Part shown: positions 12,683 to 19,827 of the stretch, piece after piece
How the letters are laid out: every line of letters begins with the position of its first letter
Numbering within the stretch: position 1 is the stretch's first letter
From: CATQHS01 sp965203375
GTDB taxonomy: Bacteria > Actinomycetota > Acidimicrobiia > Acidimicrobiales > Aldehydirespiratoraceae
DNA length: 64,000 bases
NCBI GenBank assembly: GCA_965203375.1
Contig: OZ241886.1
Location: forward strand, 1,426,001 to 1,490,000
Direction of reading: 5' to 3'
Notes under the pieces: generated by a model
What the model was told of the DNA's origin: nothing
Databases searched by the model: none
What the model saw: the letters and a program-made list of their open reading frames with translations, nothing else
Program-made: the position numbers and the translations under genes

Positions 12683-13237
12683 GTGAGCGGGGGTCGCAAC
12701 ATCGTCCTTACTGGGTTTATGGGGACTGGCAAGACGGCGGTGGGGCGGGTACTGGCCCGGCTTACCGGCCGTGAGCTGGTGGACACTGATGCGGTGGTTG
12801 CCGAGCGGGCTGGTCCTATCTCAGAGATATTCGACCGGCTGGGGGAGGGTGAGTTTCGCAGGCTGGAGCGGGAGGCGGCTCTGGCTGCGGCCGGGCGCAC
12901 CGGTTTGGTTGTCGCCACGGGGGGGGCGACCATGCTTGATCCCGTCAGCCGGGACGCTCTGGCCACCACCGGCTATGTGGTGTGTTTGACGGCTGGCGTG
13001 GACGCCATCGTCGAGCGGGTTGCGGCTGGCGGGGGCGCGGCCCGCCGGCCTCTTCTGGCCGGGGGGCGACCTGGGGAGGATTTGCGGGACCGGGTGGAGG
13101 CTCTGCTGGCCGAGCGGGCCGAGGGCTACGCCCGGTTCCCCCAGGTGGACACCACCGGGCTCAGCCCATCCGAAGCAGCCGACGCGGTGTTGGCTCTCAT
13201 CAGCGGCCTCAGGGTCTCTGATCCTCCAGAACTGTAG
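12683..13237 (+). CDS. aroK: Shikimate kinase
   Basis: A 184-residue P-loop kinase that phosphorylates shikimate at O3 with ATP, the fifth step from DAHP in chorismate synthesis. Visible motifs are Walker A GFMGTGKT (11-18), the shikimate-binding DTDAVVAE block, ISEIFDRLGEGEFRRLE, ATGGA, and a lid region rich in Arg (RRPLLAGGRPGEDL). The GTG at 12683 is the only start that keeps the first beta strand before the P-loop. It is preceded by a G6 run and, 8 nt upstream, by TACTCT, a possible -10 for a nearly leaderless message. No other aro gene is adjacent, which is unusual because aroK often sits beside aroB or aroC. Confidence 0.93.
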   Translation: MSGGRNIVLTGFMGTGKTAVGRVLARLTGRELVDTDAVVAERAGPISEIFDRLGEGEFRRLEREAALAAAGRTGLVVATGGATMLDPVSRDALATTGYVVCLTAGVDAIVERVAAGGGAARRPLLAGGRPGEDLRDRVEALLAERAEGYARFPQVDTTGLSPSEAADAVLALISGLRVSDPPEL

Positions 13238-13356
13238 GCACCACACCCGCTCCGGCATGAGGGGCCGGGCAAGCGGGGCGGCAGAGAGGGCTGGGCGGGT
13301 CGGCGGGGAGTCGGCGGCACCAGCCCGGCGGGTCGGCGGGGAGTCGGCTGGCGGAT

Positions 13357-13408
13357 TCAGTCGGGTGGGTCGGCGGGGAGCGGCGGGCGGGTCAGTTGGG
13401 TGGGTTGG
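13357..13408. repeat. Duplicated stop region of the SpoU/TrmH gene
   Basis: The 17-bp stop region at 13392-13408 recurs at 13357-13373 with two differences, 35 bp further downstream on the minus strand. The wider spacer 13260-13391 is filled with related G-rich units (gggtcggcggggagtcgg and variants, three to four copies). There is no coding frame in the aroK-trmH convergent gap. Confidence 0.7.
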
Positions 13409-14123
13409 CCCAGCGGCGGATCCAGGTGTGCATGGCTATGCCTGCGGCTACTCCGGCGTTTATGGAGCGGGTCGAGCCGTACTGGGCGATTGACACCACC
13501 GGGTCGGATGCGGCCCGGGCTGGTGCGGACAGGCCTGGGCCTTCTTGGCCGAACAGGAGCAGGCAGCGCCGGGGCAGTTCGGTGGTCTCGAGGGGGGAGG
13601 CGCCGGGCAGGTTGTCTACGCCTACCACCGGCAGGCCCTCGGCCGCGGCCCAGTCCGCCAGGTCCTTGATGCTTCGGTGGTGGCGGACGTGCTGGTAGAC
13701 GTCGGTCATCATGGCCCCCCGGCGGTTCCAGCGCCGCCGGCCCACGATGTGTACTTCGGCGGCCATGAAGGCGTTGGCGGTCCGGACCACGGTGCCGATG
13801 TTGCGGTCGTGGTCCCAGTTCTCTATGGCGACGTGGAAGGGGTGCCGGCGGGCGTCGAGGTCGGCGGCGATGGCCTCCACGTTCCAGTAGCGGTACCGGT
13901 CGATCACGTTGCGCCGGTCGCCGCCGCGCAGCAGCTCCTCGTCGAGGTGGTCGCCGACGGGCCAGGGCTCGGGGTGCGGGCCGACGCCGACGGACTCCGG
14001 CTCGGGGTGCGGGCCGACGCCGACGGACTCCGGCTCGGGGTGCGGGCCGACGCCGACGGACTCCGGCTCGGGGTGCGGGCCGCCGCCGGGCTCGGGTCGG
14101 GGGCCGACGACGGGATCGGCCAT
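13392..14123 (-). CDS. SpoU/TrmH-family RNA 2'-O-methyltransferase
   Basis: A 243-residue SPOUT-fold enzyme that methylates ribose 2'-OH in rRNA or tRNA using S-adenosylmethionine. The three SpoU motifs are clear: motif 1 NIGTVVRTANAF, motif 2 LLFGQEGPGLS and motif 3 VVSIAQYGSTRSINAGVAAG, which form the knotted SAM site. The ATG at 14123 is chosen because the longer frame upstream runs antisense through the divergent channel gene. Residues about 7-54 are a low-complexity tail made of an 11-residue unit (GVGPHPEPESV) repeated three to four times, encoded by 33-bp tandem repeats at about 13966-14095. That tail is absent from the family and looks like a recent in-frame expansion. The target nucleotide cannot be read from the sequence. 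Confidence 0.88.
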   Translation of the reverse strand: MADPVVGPRPEPGGGPHPEPESVGVGPHPEPESVGVGPHPEPESVGVGPHPEPWPVGDHLDEELLRGGDRRNVIDRYRYWNVEAIAADLDARRHPFHVAIENWDHDRNIGTVVRTANAFMAAEVHIVGRRRWNRRGAMMTDVYQHVRHHRSIKDLADWAAAEGLPVVGVDNLPGASPLETTELPRRCLLLFGQEGPGLSAPARAASDPVVSIAQYGSTRSINAGVAAGIAMHTWIRRWANPPN

Positions 14124-14147
14124 CGGTCCCCACCCTAACCTGGGGCC

Positions 14148-14912
14148 GTGCAAATTCGTTTTCGCCGTCGCCGGAGGCAGGCCCGACGGGGGCCGCGGGA
14201 CTCCTGGAGCCGTTTCCGGGCCGGCCTGATCGGGCTGGTCGCCGTGCTCGTGTTCGGCACCGTCGGCTACGCCGTCCTCGGCCTGGGCCTGCTCGACGCG
14301 GTGTACCAGACGGTGGTCACCGTCTCCACGGTGGGGTTCCGAGAGCTGGGCGATGTCGGGCACCGCTACCAGTTCTTCACCATCATTTTGATCATGTTCG
14401 GCACGGGCACGGCCCTGTACACGCTGGGCGTGCTGCTCGAGACGCTGTTCGAGGGCCATCTCAACGACCAGTTCGGGAGGCGACGGATGCAAAGGGAGAT
14501 CGACAGACTGCGGGACCACATCGTGGTGTGCGGGTACGGCCAGGTGGGTCAGGCCATCGCCGCCGAGCTGAGCGGCGCGGGCCGGGATGTGGTGGTCATC
14601 GACCGCCGCGACGACCTCGGGCCCGACCTCTCGCTGATGGTGGCCGGCGAGGCCACCGACGACGAGGTCCTGACCCGGGCCGGGCTCAGCCGGGCCCGGA
14701 CGCTGATCCTGGCCCTCGACTCCGACGCCGACAACCTCTACGTGACGCTCACCGCCCGCGCCATGCGGTCCGACCTGTTCATCGTGGCCCGGGCCAACAG
14801 CTCGGCCGCCGACCCCAAGCTCCGCCGGGCCGGTGCCGACCGGGTGGTGAACCCCCACGAGATAGGCGGCCACCGCATGGCCGTGCTGGCCCTAGAACCC
14901 TCAGCCGATTGA
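14148..14912 (+). CDS. Two-transmembrane potassium channel with cytoplasmic RCK/TrkA-N domain
   Basis: A 254-residue channel subunit. There are two membrane helices (about 26-46 and 76-98) flanking a pore loop with TVSTVGFRELGD, close to the TVGFGD-type K+ selectivity filter but with Arg-Glu-Leu after the Phe. A TrkA-N Rossmann domain follows (HIVVCGYGQVGQAIAAEL, nucleotide-binding GYGQVG). The C-terminal TrkA-C part is missing, so it is a short MthK- or Kch-like protein. The GTG at 14148 is only 24 bp from the divergent methyltransferase start. A TAACCT hexamer lies 6 nt before the GTG, suggesting a leaderless message, although no -35 is evident. The altered filter makes ion selectivity uncertain. 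Confidence 0.88.
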   Translation: MQIRFRRRRRQARRGPRDSWSRFRAGLIGLVAVLVFGTVGYAVLGLGLLDAVYQTVVTVSTVGFRELGDVGHRYQFFTIILIMFGTGTALYTLGVLLETLFEGHLNDQFGRRRMQREIDRLRDHIVVCGYGQVGQAIAAELSGAGRDVVVIDRRDDLGPDLSLMVAGEATDDEVLTRAGLSRARTLILALDSDADNLYVTLTARAMRSDLFIVARANSSAADPKLRRAGADRVVNPHEIGGHRMAVLALEPSAD

Positions 14913-15508
14913 TCGTCGTCATCACCCTGTACGCGGCCGGAGCCGCGGTGCTGTTAGTGGCCGGTCTGGCCAAGCTGGCCCGCCCCGCCCCCGCCGCCGA
15001 TCTCCTGTCCCGCCTGGGCCTAACCCGACTGGGCCCCATCCGACTAGGACTTAGAACCCGGCTAGCCCTAGTCCGTCTAATCGCCCTAACCGAATGCGCC
15101 CTAGCCATCGCCGCCCTGACCACGGGAGACCCTGATCCGCCCGCCCAAGCGTTCTTAGTCGAAGTGGCCGACCGTCCCTGGCCCCTTCAAGGCGGAGCCG
15201 ATTCAGCGCTAGCCGCCGCCGTAGGCGCGCTCTACGCCGCTTTCGCAGTGGTGATCGTCAGAGCCCGAAAGCTGGGGGCCCCATCCTGCGGCTGCCTGGG
15301 CCCGGTCGGGGCCCCGCCCTCACTACGCCAAGCCGCGTTAAATCTGATCTTCGCCGCCTCAGCCCTAATCGCCTCCACCGCGGGCCCCGATTCAACCAGC
15401 ACCCCCCTAGAGGTAATAAGAGACGTAAACCCCCTGGTCTTCATCTTCCCCGTAGGCCTAACCGCCGGCATAGCCCTAACCGTCCTATCCATCACCCCCC
15501 GAGCTTGA
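14909..15508 (+). CDS. MauE/DoxX-like membrane protein
   Basis: A 199-residue protein with about four hydrophobic helices, including LYAAGAAVLLVAGLAKLARP at the N-terminus and FPVGLTAGIALTVLSI at the C-terminus. The CGCLG motif in the third quarter is typical of MauE-family proteins. MauE is needed for methylamine dehydrogenase maturation, but the family is broad and no mau genes are nearby. The likely start is TTG 14909, which overlaps the channel stop (TTGA). No ATG or GTG fits. Codon use is odd: from about 15020 to 15500 Leu is mostly CTA and Val or Ile often GTA or ATA, unlike the CTG/CTC/GTC/ATC bias of every neighbour. Confidence 0.65.
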   Translation: MIVVITLYAAGAAVLLVAGLAKLARPAPAADLLSRLGLTRLGPIRLGLRTRLALVRLIALTECALAIAALTTGDPDPPAQAFLVEVADRPWPLQGGADSALAAAVGALYAAFAVVIVRARKLGAPSCGCLGPVGAPPSLRQAALNLIFAASALIASTAGPDSTSTPLEVIRDVNPLVFIFPVGLTAGIALTVLSITPRA

Positions 15509-15511
15509 AGA

Positions 15512-16315
15512 TCAGCGCCGCTGACATCGAGGGCACCAGGTAGTCCCCCTGGCATCGACAAGACGCCGACGCAACTCGGCCCCACAGCGGAGGCACCCCC
15601 GCCCCGCCTGCCCATAGCAGTTCAGATAATTCTGGTTCCCCCCCGAGCCGCCCTCGGGCGTCACATAGTCGCGCAGCGTCGTCCCCCCGTGCTCAAGCCC
15701 CGAAGCCAGAGCGGCGCGGATGGCGTCAGCCAACTCCGCGGCCCGGGCCCGAGAAACGTTCCGAGCCGCCGGGTTGATCGAGGCCAGCCACAGCGCCTCG
15801 TCGGCATAGATGTTCCCCACCCCGGCCACCGGCCGCTGGGACAGCAACTGGGTCTTCACCCGCCGGGTGCTGGCCCCCAGGGCCCGCCACAGGCTCTCGG
15901 CCGTGAACTGGTCGCTGAAGGGCTCGGGGCCCAGGCGGTGCAGGGTGGGGACGGTGTCGTAGCGCCCCGCCTCCACCACATGCAGGCGCCCGAAGCGGCG
16001 GATGTCGTGGAAGGCGAGCACCGCCCCGTCGTCCAGGCGCCACCAGGCCCGCAGATGGGGGTGGCCCAGGTCCGGATCAGGCATCACCGCCAACCGGCCG
16101 GTCATGCCCAAATGGATAATCAACTCCCGGCCGTCGTCAAGGCCGACGATGAGGTATTTGCCCCGGCGCCGGACCGGTCCGATCCCGGCCCCGGTCGCCT
16201 CGACCGCGGGCGTGAACTTAGCCGAGGTATGCGAGCCAGCCTCGAGGACGGTCCGGCCGCTCAGCCGGGGCTCGAGCTGGACCCGGATGGTCTCTACTTC
16301 GGGAAGCTCGGGCAC
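15512..16315 (-). CDS. mutM: Formamidopyrimidine-DNA glycosylase
   Basis: A 267-residue bifunctional base-excision repair enzyme that removes 8-oxoguanine and formamidopyrimidines and nicks the strand. The N-terminus is MPELPEVETIR, so the catalytic Pro-2 and Glu-3 are intact. The conserved Lys of the RRGKYLIVGL block and the H2TH region (PVAGVGNIYADEALW) are present. A C-terminal zinc finger carries four cysteines (CLRCG and CPRCQ). The length is normal. It is convergent with the MauE-like gene, separated by 3 bp. Nei is unlikely because of the Fpg-type zinc finger and NIYADEALW block. Confidence 0.95.
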   Translation of the reverse strand: MPELPEVETIRVQLEPRLSGRTVLEAGSHTSAKFTPAVEATGAGIGPVRRRGKYLIVGLDDGRELIIHLGMTGRLAVMPDPDLGHPHLRAWWRLDDGAVLAFHDIRRFGRLHVVEAGRYDTVPTLHRLGPEPFSDQFTAESLWRALGASTRRVKTQLLSQRPVAGVGNIYADEALWLASINPAARNVSRARAAELADAIRAALASGLEHGGTTLRDYVTPEGGSGGNQNYLNCYGQAGRGCLRCGAELRRRLVDARGTTWCPRCQRR

Positions 16316-16331
16316 ACCGCCGGGTTCGGCC

Positions 16332-16709
16332 TCAGGCCGCGATCATGGGCCGGGTGGCCACCCGCCATATGTCGTCGAGCGCGTCCACCAAGTCGGGCCG
16401 GTCGGCGAAGAAGGACTCGATCCTCTCCTCGGCCCAGGGCTGGAACATGGCCTCGGCGTCGAATCCGGCTTGAATCCAGGCGGTGCCGATCCGTCGCAGG
16501 GCCGAGTCCACCTCGGGGTCGCCCGCGCAGACTGCGGCGCGGGCCAGGGCGTCCAAGTCGAGGCTTTCCTCGCCCACCAGCGGATGGCGGACGGTGGATA
16601 TCCGGAAGCGCATTGCCTCGGCTGCGAAACGTATGTGGCTCACTTCGTCGGCTCCACGTTGGCTGGCTCGGAACCTCTTCCGGCCCGTAACTCGGCCCGA
16701 ACCTTTCAA
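16332..16709 (-). CDS. Hypothetical protein, 125 aa
   Basis: I do not recognise this family. The frame is acidic and helix-rich in its second half (WAEERIESFFADRPDLVDALDDIWRVA) with a basic N-terminus and no signal peptide, membrane segment or metal motif. It ends 16 bp before mutM in the same direction, so it could be a small gene co-transcribed with mutM. A longer overlapping frame on the same strand (up to 16872) looks like a shadow because its composition is Arg/Pro-rich. No ribosome binding site clearly supports 16709, and a Met at codon 33 (AMRFRIST) is a possible later start. Confidence 0.45.
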   Translation of the reverse strand: MKGSGRVTGRKRFRASQRGADEVSHIRFAAEAMRFRISTVRHPLVGEESLDLDALARAAVCAGDPEVDSALRRIGTAWIQAGFDAEAMFQPWAEERIESFFADRPDLVDALDDIWRVATRPMIAA

Positions 16710-16885
16710 GGCCGACTGAATATGTTAGGGATGCCCGTCGCGCTGGTGGTGGATACTCGGCCGGTTCAAGCGAGGTCAGATAGCGCCTGGCAAGACGGCG
16801 CGAGGGCGGTCTATTGCTGAGGGGTTTGATGCTCGACTGAGCCGGTCGTTTGCGGCGGAGAGTCCTATTCATACAGGGCGGCGGG
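16710..16885. other. Spacer of moderate GC with no visible gene
   Basis: Between the small hypothetical gene and the hemH tail repeats the sequence is slightly less GC-rich than its neighbours. It contains no open frame with plausible composition and no tRNA cloverleaf. A promoter for the minus-strand 16332-16709 gene would have to lie here. Confidence 0.4.
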
Positions 16886-16975
16886 CGCCGGGTTCAGGAT
16901 CGGGGTGCTGCGGGTGCCGTTTCAGGATCGGGGTGCTGCGGGCGCCGTTTCAGGATCGGGGGCAGCAGCCGGAGG
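16886..16975. repeat. Triplicated 3' end of hemH (28-bp units)
   Basis: The hemH stop region recurs twice downstream on the minus strand at exact 28-bp steps: TCA (stop complement) at 16950-16952, 16922-16924 and 16894-16896. Each is within caggatcgggg followed by gctgcggg. The outer copies are non-coding. Confidence 0.88.
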
Positions 16976-17960
16976 GGCAGAAGTCGGGTCCGGCGCCCAG
17001 CGATCCCAGCGCCCGCCGGGCCCCGCCGCCGAGCCTCTCCTCGATCAGCTCCCGCCACATGGCCACGAACCGGGGGTCGGGCGCCGTCCCGGGGGCCACG
17101 GCTCGGGCCAGCTCGATCCCCGAGGAGACCGCGGTGGCGGCCGCGGCCGCATCCAGGTCCCACAGCACCTCCATGTGGTCGGTGACGAACCCGATGGGGG
17201 CCAGCACCACCCGCCGGTGGACCGGGGCGATGGCCCGGAGATGGTCGTTGACGTCGGGCTCTAGCCAGGGCGACGACGGGGGGCCGCTGCGGCTCTGCCA
17301 CGCCAGGTCCCAGCCCGACCGGCCCGAGGCGGCCGCCACCAGCCCCGCCGCCTCCCGGAGCTGGCGCTCGTACTGGCAGGCCCTGGCCATGGCCGCCGGG
17401 ATGGAGTGGGCGGTGAACACCAGCCGGGCCTCGGGGCCGGGCCCGAGCGACTCCTCCAGCTCCGCCGAGGCGTCCGCCACCGCGTCCGCCCACCCCTTGA
17501 TGAGCCCGGGGTGGTCGTAGTAGGGGCGGATCTTGTCGATGGCCGGGGCGCGGGGCCCGACCGCGGCCCGGGCCGCCTCTATGTCCTCCAAGTACTGGCG
17601 GCATCCCGAGTACGACGAGTAGGCCGAGGTGACCAGGGCCAGGGCCCGGCGGCGCCCGTCGTCGGCCATGGCCGCCACCGCGTCGGTCAAGTAGGGCCGC
17701 CAGTTGCGGTTGCCCCAGTAGACGGGCAGTCCGATTCCGGCCCGGTCCAGCTCGCGGGCCAGCTCCCGGCGGAGCCGCCGGCACTGCTCGTTGAGCGGGC
17801 TGACCCCGCCCGTGCGGTCGTACTGGAGGGCCACCTCCTCCAGTCTCGCCCGAGGCACGCCCCGCCCGGCGGTGACGTTCTCCAAGAAGGGCATCACCTC
17901 GTCGGGCCCCTCGGGGCCGCCGAACGACACGATCACCACCGAGTCGTAGGCCTCGCTCAT
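16950..17960 (-). CDS. hemH: Ferrochelatase (probably coproporphyrin III ferrochelatase, CpfC type)
   Basis: A 336-residue enzyme that inserts Fe2+ into a porphyrin at the end of heme synthesis. In actinobacteria this protein normally acts on coproporphyrin III. Motifs: the N-terminal VSFGGPEGPDEVMPFLENV, catalytic His in FTAHSIP (about 199) and GFVTDHMEVLWDLD. Cys in SSYSGCRQYLED and the C-terminal CPSGCCP match the cysteines that hold the [2Fe-2S] cluster in mycobacterial ferrochelatase. Both ends are duplicated in flanking DNA: the start region is repeated 74 bp upstream (17949-18059) and the stop region twice downstream (16886-16975). The ATG at 17960 is the copy that is in frame. Confidence 0.93.
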   Translation of the reverse strand: MSEAYDSVVIVSFGGPEGPDEVMPFLENVTAGRGVPRARLEEVALQYDRTGGVSPLNEQCRRLRRELARELDRAGIGLPVYWGNRNWRPYLTDAVAAMADDGRRRALALVTSAYSSYSGCRQYLEDIEAARAAVGPRAPAIDKIRPYYDHPGLIKGWADAVADASAELEESLGPGPEARLVFTAHSIPAAMARACQYERQLREAAGLVAAASGRSGWDLAWQSRSGPPSSPWLEPDVNDHLRAIAPVHRRVVLAPIGFVTDHMEVLWDLDAAAAATAVSSGIELARAVAPGTAPDPRFVAMWRELIEERLGGGARRALGSLGAGPDFCPSGCCPRS

Positions 17961-18059
17961 CGGCTCGGCCCGCCGGAAGGAGCGCAGGTCGGTGACCGGG
18001 CCGCCTTCCGTTCGGCCCCGGCGGCCTCGCTCATCGAGTCGGCCCGCCAGAAAGGGCGC
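17949..18059. repeat. Duplicated 5' end of hemH including its ATG (37-bp copies, 74 bp apart)
   Basis: 17949-17985 (real start) and 18023-18059 match with about five differences, including the initiator ATG and the next three codons on the minus strand. The upstream copy is a decoy start with no long frame behind it. Confidence 0.85.
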
Positions 18060-18063
18060 TGGC

Positions 18064-18843
18064 TCAGCGGCCGGCGAAGACGGCCTTGCCGGGGCCCTTC
18101 TCCAAGAAGCTGGCCACCCCGGTGCGGGCGTCCTCGGTGGCGAAGCAGTCCCCGAAGCAGGCCGCCTCGCGCTCGACCCCCTCGCTCACGCTCAGATCCA
18201 GACCGTCGGCGATGGCCCGCTTGGCCATGGCCAAAGCGGCCGGGCCGGCCGCGTACGACGCCGCCAGCTCGCAGGCCGCGTCGTACAGGCCGGCCGCCGG
18301 GTGGACGGCCGACGCCAGCCCGATGTCCAGAGCCTCCCCGGCCGGAATGCGGCGGCCGGTGTAGATGATCTCCTTGGCCCGGGTGACCCCCACCAGCCGG
18401 GGCAGCCTCTGGGTCCCTCCGCCCCCGGGGATGATGCCCAGCAGTATCTCGGGCTGGCCGAAGACGGCGTCGTCGGCCGCCACCCTGAAGTCGGTGGTCA
18501 TGGCCAGCTCCATGCCCCCGCCCAGGGCGTAGCCGTTGACGGCCGAGACGGTGATCTGGGGCAGGTTCTCCAGGGCCAGCAGGGCGCTGTTGACCGACGC
18601 CGACAGGGCCCGCCCCCCGGCCGGGTCCAGCCCGGCGAAGCCGCCGATGTCGGCGCCGGCCGCGAAGATCTTGGGCCCGCCCCACACCACCACGGCCCGC
18701 ACCTCGCTGGCTTCGGCCAGCTCGGCCGCCGCCGCGGCCAGCTCGGCCACCACCTGGTCGTTGAGGGCGTTCATCTTGGGCCGGTCGAGGCGGATGGTGG
18801 CCACCCCGGCCCCGGTGGCCTCTACCCGAACCAGCTCTCCCAT
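18064..18843 (-). CDS. Enoyl-CoA hydratase/isomerase (crotonase family)
   Basis: A 259-residue crotonase that hydrates trans-2-enoyl-CoA in fatty-acid or amino-acid breakdown. The oxyanion-hole segment KIFAAGADIGGFAG and the two catalytic glutamates (GGGMELAMTTDFR and AVFGQPEILLGIIPGGGGT) are present, as in true hydratases. The start is the ATG at 18843, with a GGAGGAG about 4-5 nt upstream. The longer frame to 18879 starts before that site. It lies upstream of hemH on the same strand, but the roles are unrelated. A divergent SDR begins 125 bp away. Confidence 0.92.
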   Translation of the reverse strand: MGELVRVEATGAGVATIRLDRPKMNALNDQVVAELAAAAAELAEASEVRAVVVWGGPKIFAAGADIGGFAGLDPAGGRALSASVNSALLALENLPQITVSAVNGYALGGGMELAMTTDFRVAADDAVFGQPEILLGIIPGGGGTQRLPRLVGVTRAKEIIYTGRRIPAGEALDIGLASAVHPAAGLYDAACELAASYAAGPAALAMAKRAIADGLDLSVSEGVEREAACFGDCFATEDARTGVASFLEKGPGKAVFAGR

Positions 18844-18968
18844 GTCTCCTCCTCGCAGGCCGTCTGGCGCCGGTGGCAACCTACCCCGGCGGGCCTAGGG
18901 TCAGCGGCTCACAGAACGGCCCCGTCCCGGCGGCGAACCGGACGGCCAGGAGCGGAACCGGAGGAGCA

Positions 18969-19784
18969 GTGGCCCCGATCGCCGATCTCGACCCCGACCG
19001 CATCCTGCTCACCGACCGGGTGGCGGTGGTCACCGGGGCGGCCCGGGGCATCGGGGCCGCCACCGCCGTGGCTCTGGCCCGCTTCGGCGCCGACGTGGCC
19101 GTCTGCGACAAGGACCCCGGCCCGCTGCCCGGGGTGGAGGCCGAGATCGCCGCCGCCGGCCGGCGCTGCTTCTCCGAGGTCCTCGACGTCCGCGACGGCG
19201 AGCGGGTGGAGGCCTTCCTGGGCCGGGCCCGCGACCGGCTCGGCCCCATCGACGTGCTGGTCAACAACGCCGGGGGCGGTTTCCGGGCCCTCTTCGAGGC
19301 GGTGTCGCCCAAGGGAGAGGCCGCCCTGGTGGCCGAGAACTTCACGACCGTCGCCAACTGCGTCCGCCACGGGGCGCCTTTGATGGCCGACGGCGGCGCC
19401 ATCGTCAACGTCACCTCGGTGGAGGCCTACCACGCCTCGCCGGGGTACGCCGTCTACGGGGCCATGAAGGCGGCGGTGCAGCAGTTCACCCAGACCCTGG
19501 CCCTGGAGCTGGGGGGGCGGGGCATCCGGGTCAACTGCGTGGCCCCCGACATGATCGCCACCCCCGGCGAGGATGCCCTCACCGAGGGGTCCGGGACCAT
19601 GATCGAGGGCTTGGCCCCGTCGCCGCTGCGGCGCCGGGCCGCCCCCGAGGAGTGCGCGGCGGTGATCGTGTTCCTGGCCTCCGACATGGCTGGCTTCGTC
19701 ACCGGGTCCACCATCCCCGTCGACGGCGGCACCGTGGCTGCCGCGCCCTGGAAGGTCGCCGGCGACGGCCGCTTCGTCATGTGA
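18969..19784 (+). CDS. Short-chain dehydrogenase/reductase
   Basis: A 271-residue classical SDR. It has the cofactor motif TGAARGIG after VAVVTG, NNAGGGF as the NNAG block and the active-site YGAMK (a normal YxxxK). The catalytic Ser is in VNVTSVEAYHASPGYAVYG. The C-terminal PVDGGT is typical of FabG-like and hydroxysteroid-type reductases. The GTG at 18969 follows GGAGGAG at 18960-18966. The longer frame from 18873 lacks such support. Acidic residue preference after strand two (CDKD) suggests NAD+. It is divergent from the crotonase and converges with the fibronectin-rich protease across 43 bp. The substrate is unknown. Confidence 0.9.
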   Translation: MAPIADLDPDRILLTDRVAVVTGAARGIGAATAVALARFGADVAVCDKDPGPLPGVEAEIAAAGRRCFSEVLDVRDGERVEAFLGRARDRLGPIDVLVNNAGGGFRALFEAVSPKGEAALVAENFTTVANCVRHGAPLMADGGAIVNVTSVEAYHASPGYAVYGAMKAAVQQFTQTLALELGGRGIRVNCVAPDMIATPGEDALTEGSGTMIEGLAPSPLRRRAAPEECAAVIVFLASDMAGFVTGSTIPVDGGTVAAAPWKVAGDGRFVM

Positions 19785-19827
19785 CCGGCGCCCGGTTCGG
19801 GCGACAGGCCCGAGGGCCGGGCGGCGT

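Noticed and set aside
13966..14095. Possible CRISPR-like array of 33-bp repeats
   Set aside because: The units are contiguous with no spacers and keep the reading frame of the methyltransferase.
16740..16800. Possible tRNA (a ggttcaa motif)
   Set aside because: No acceptor stem or anticodon arm can be paired around it.
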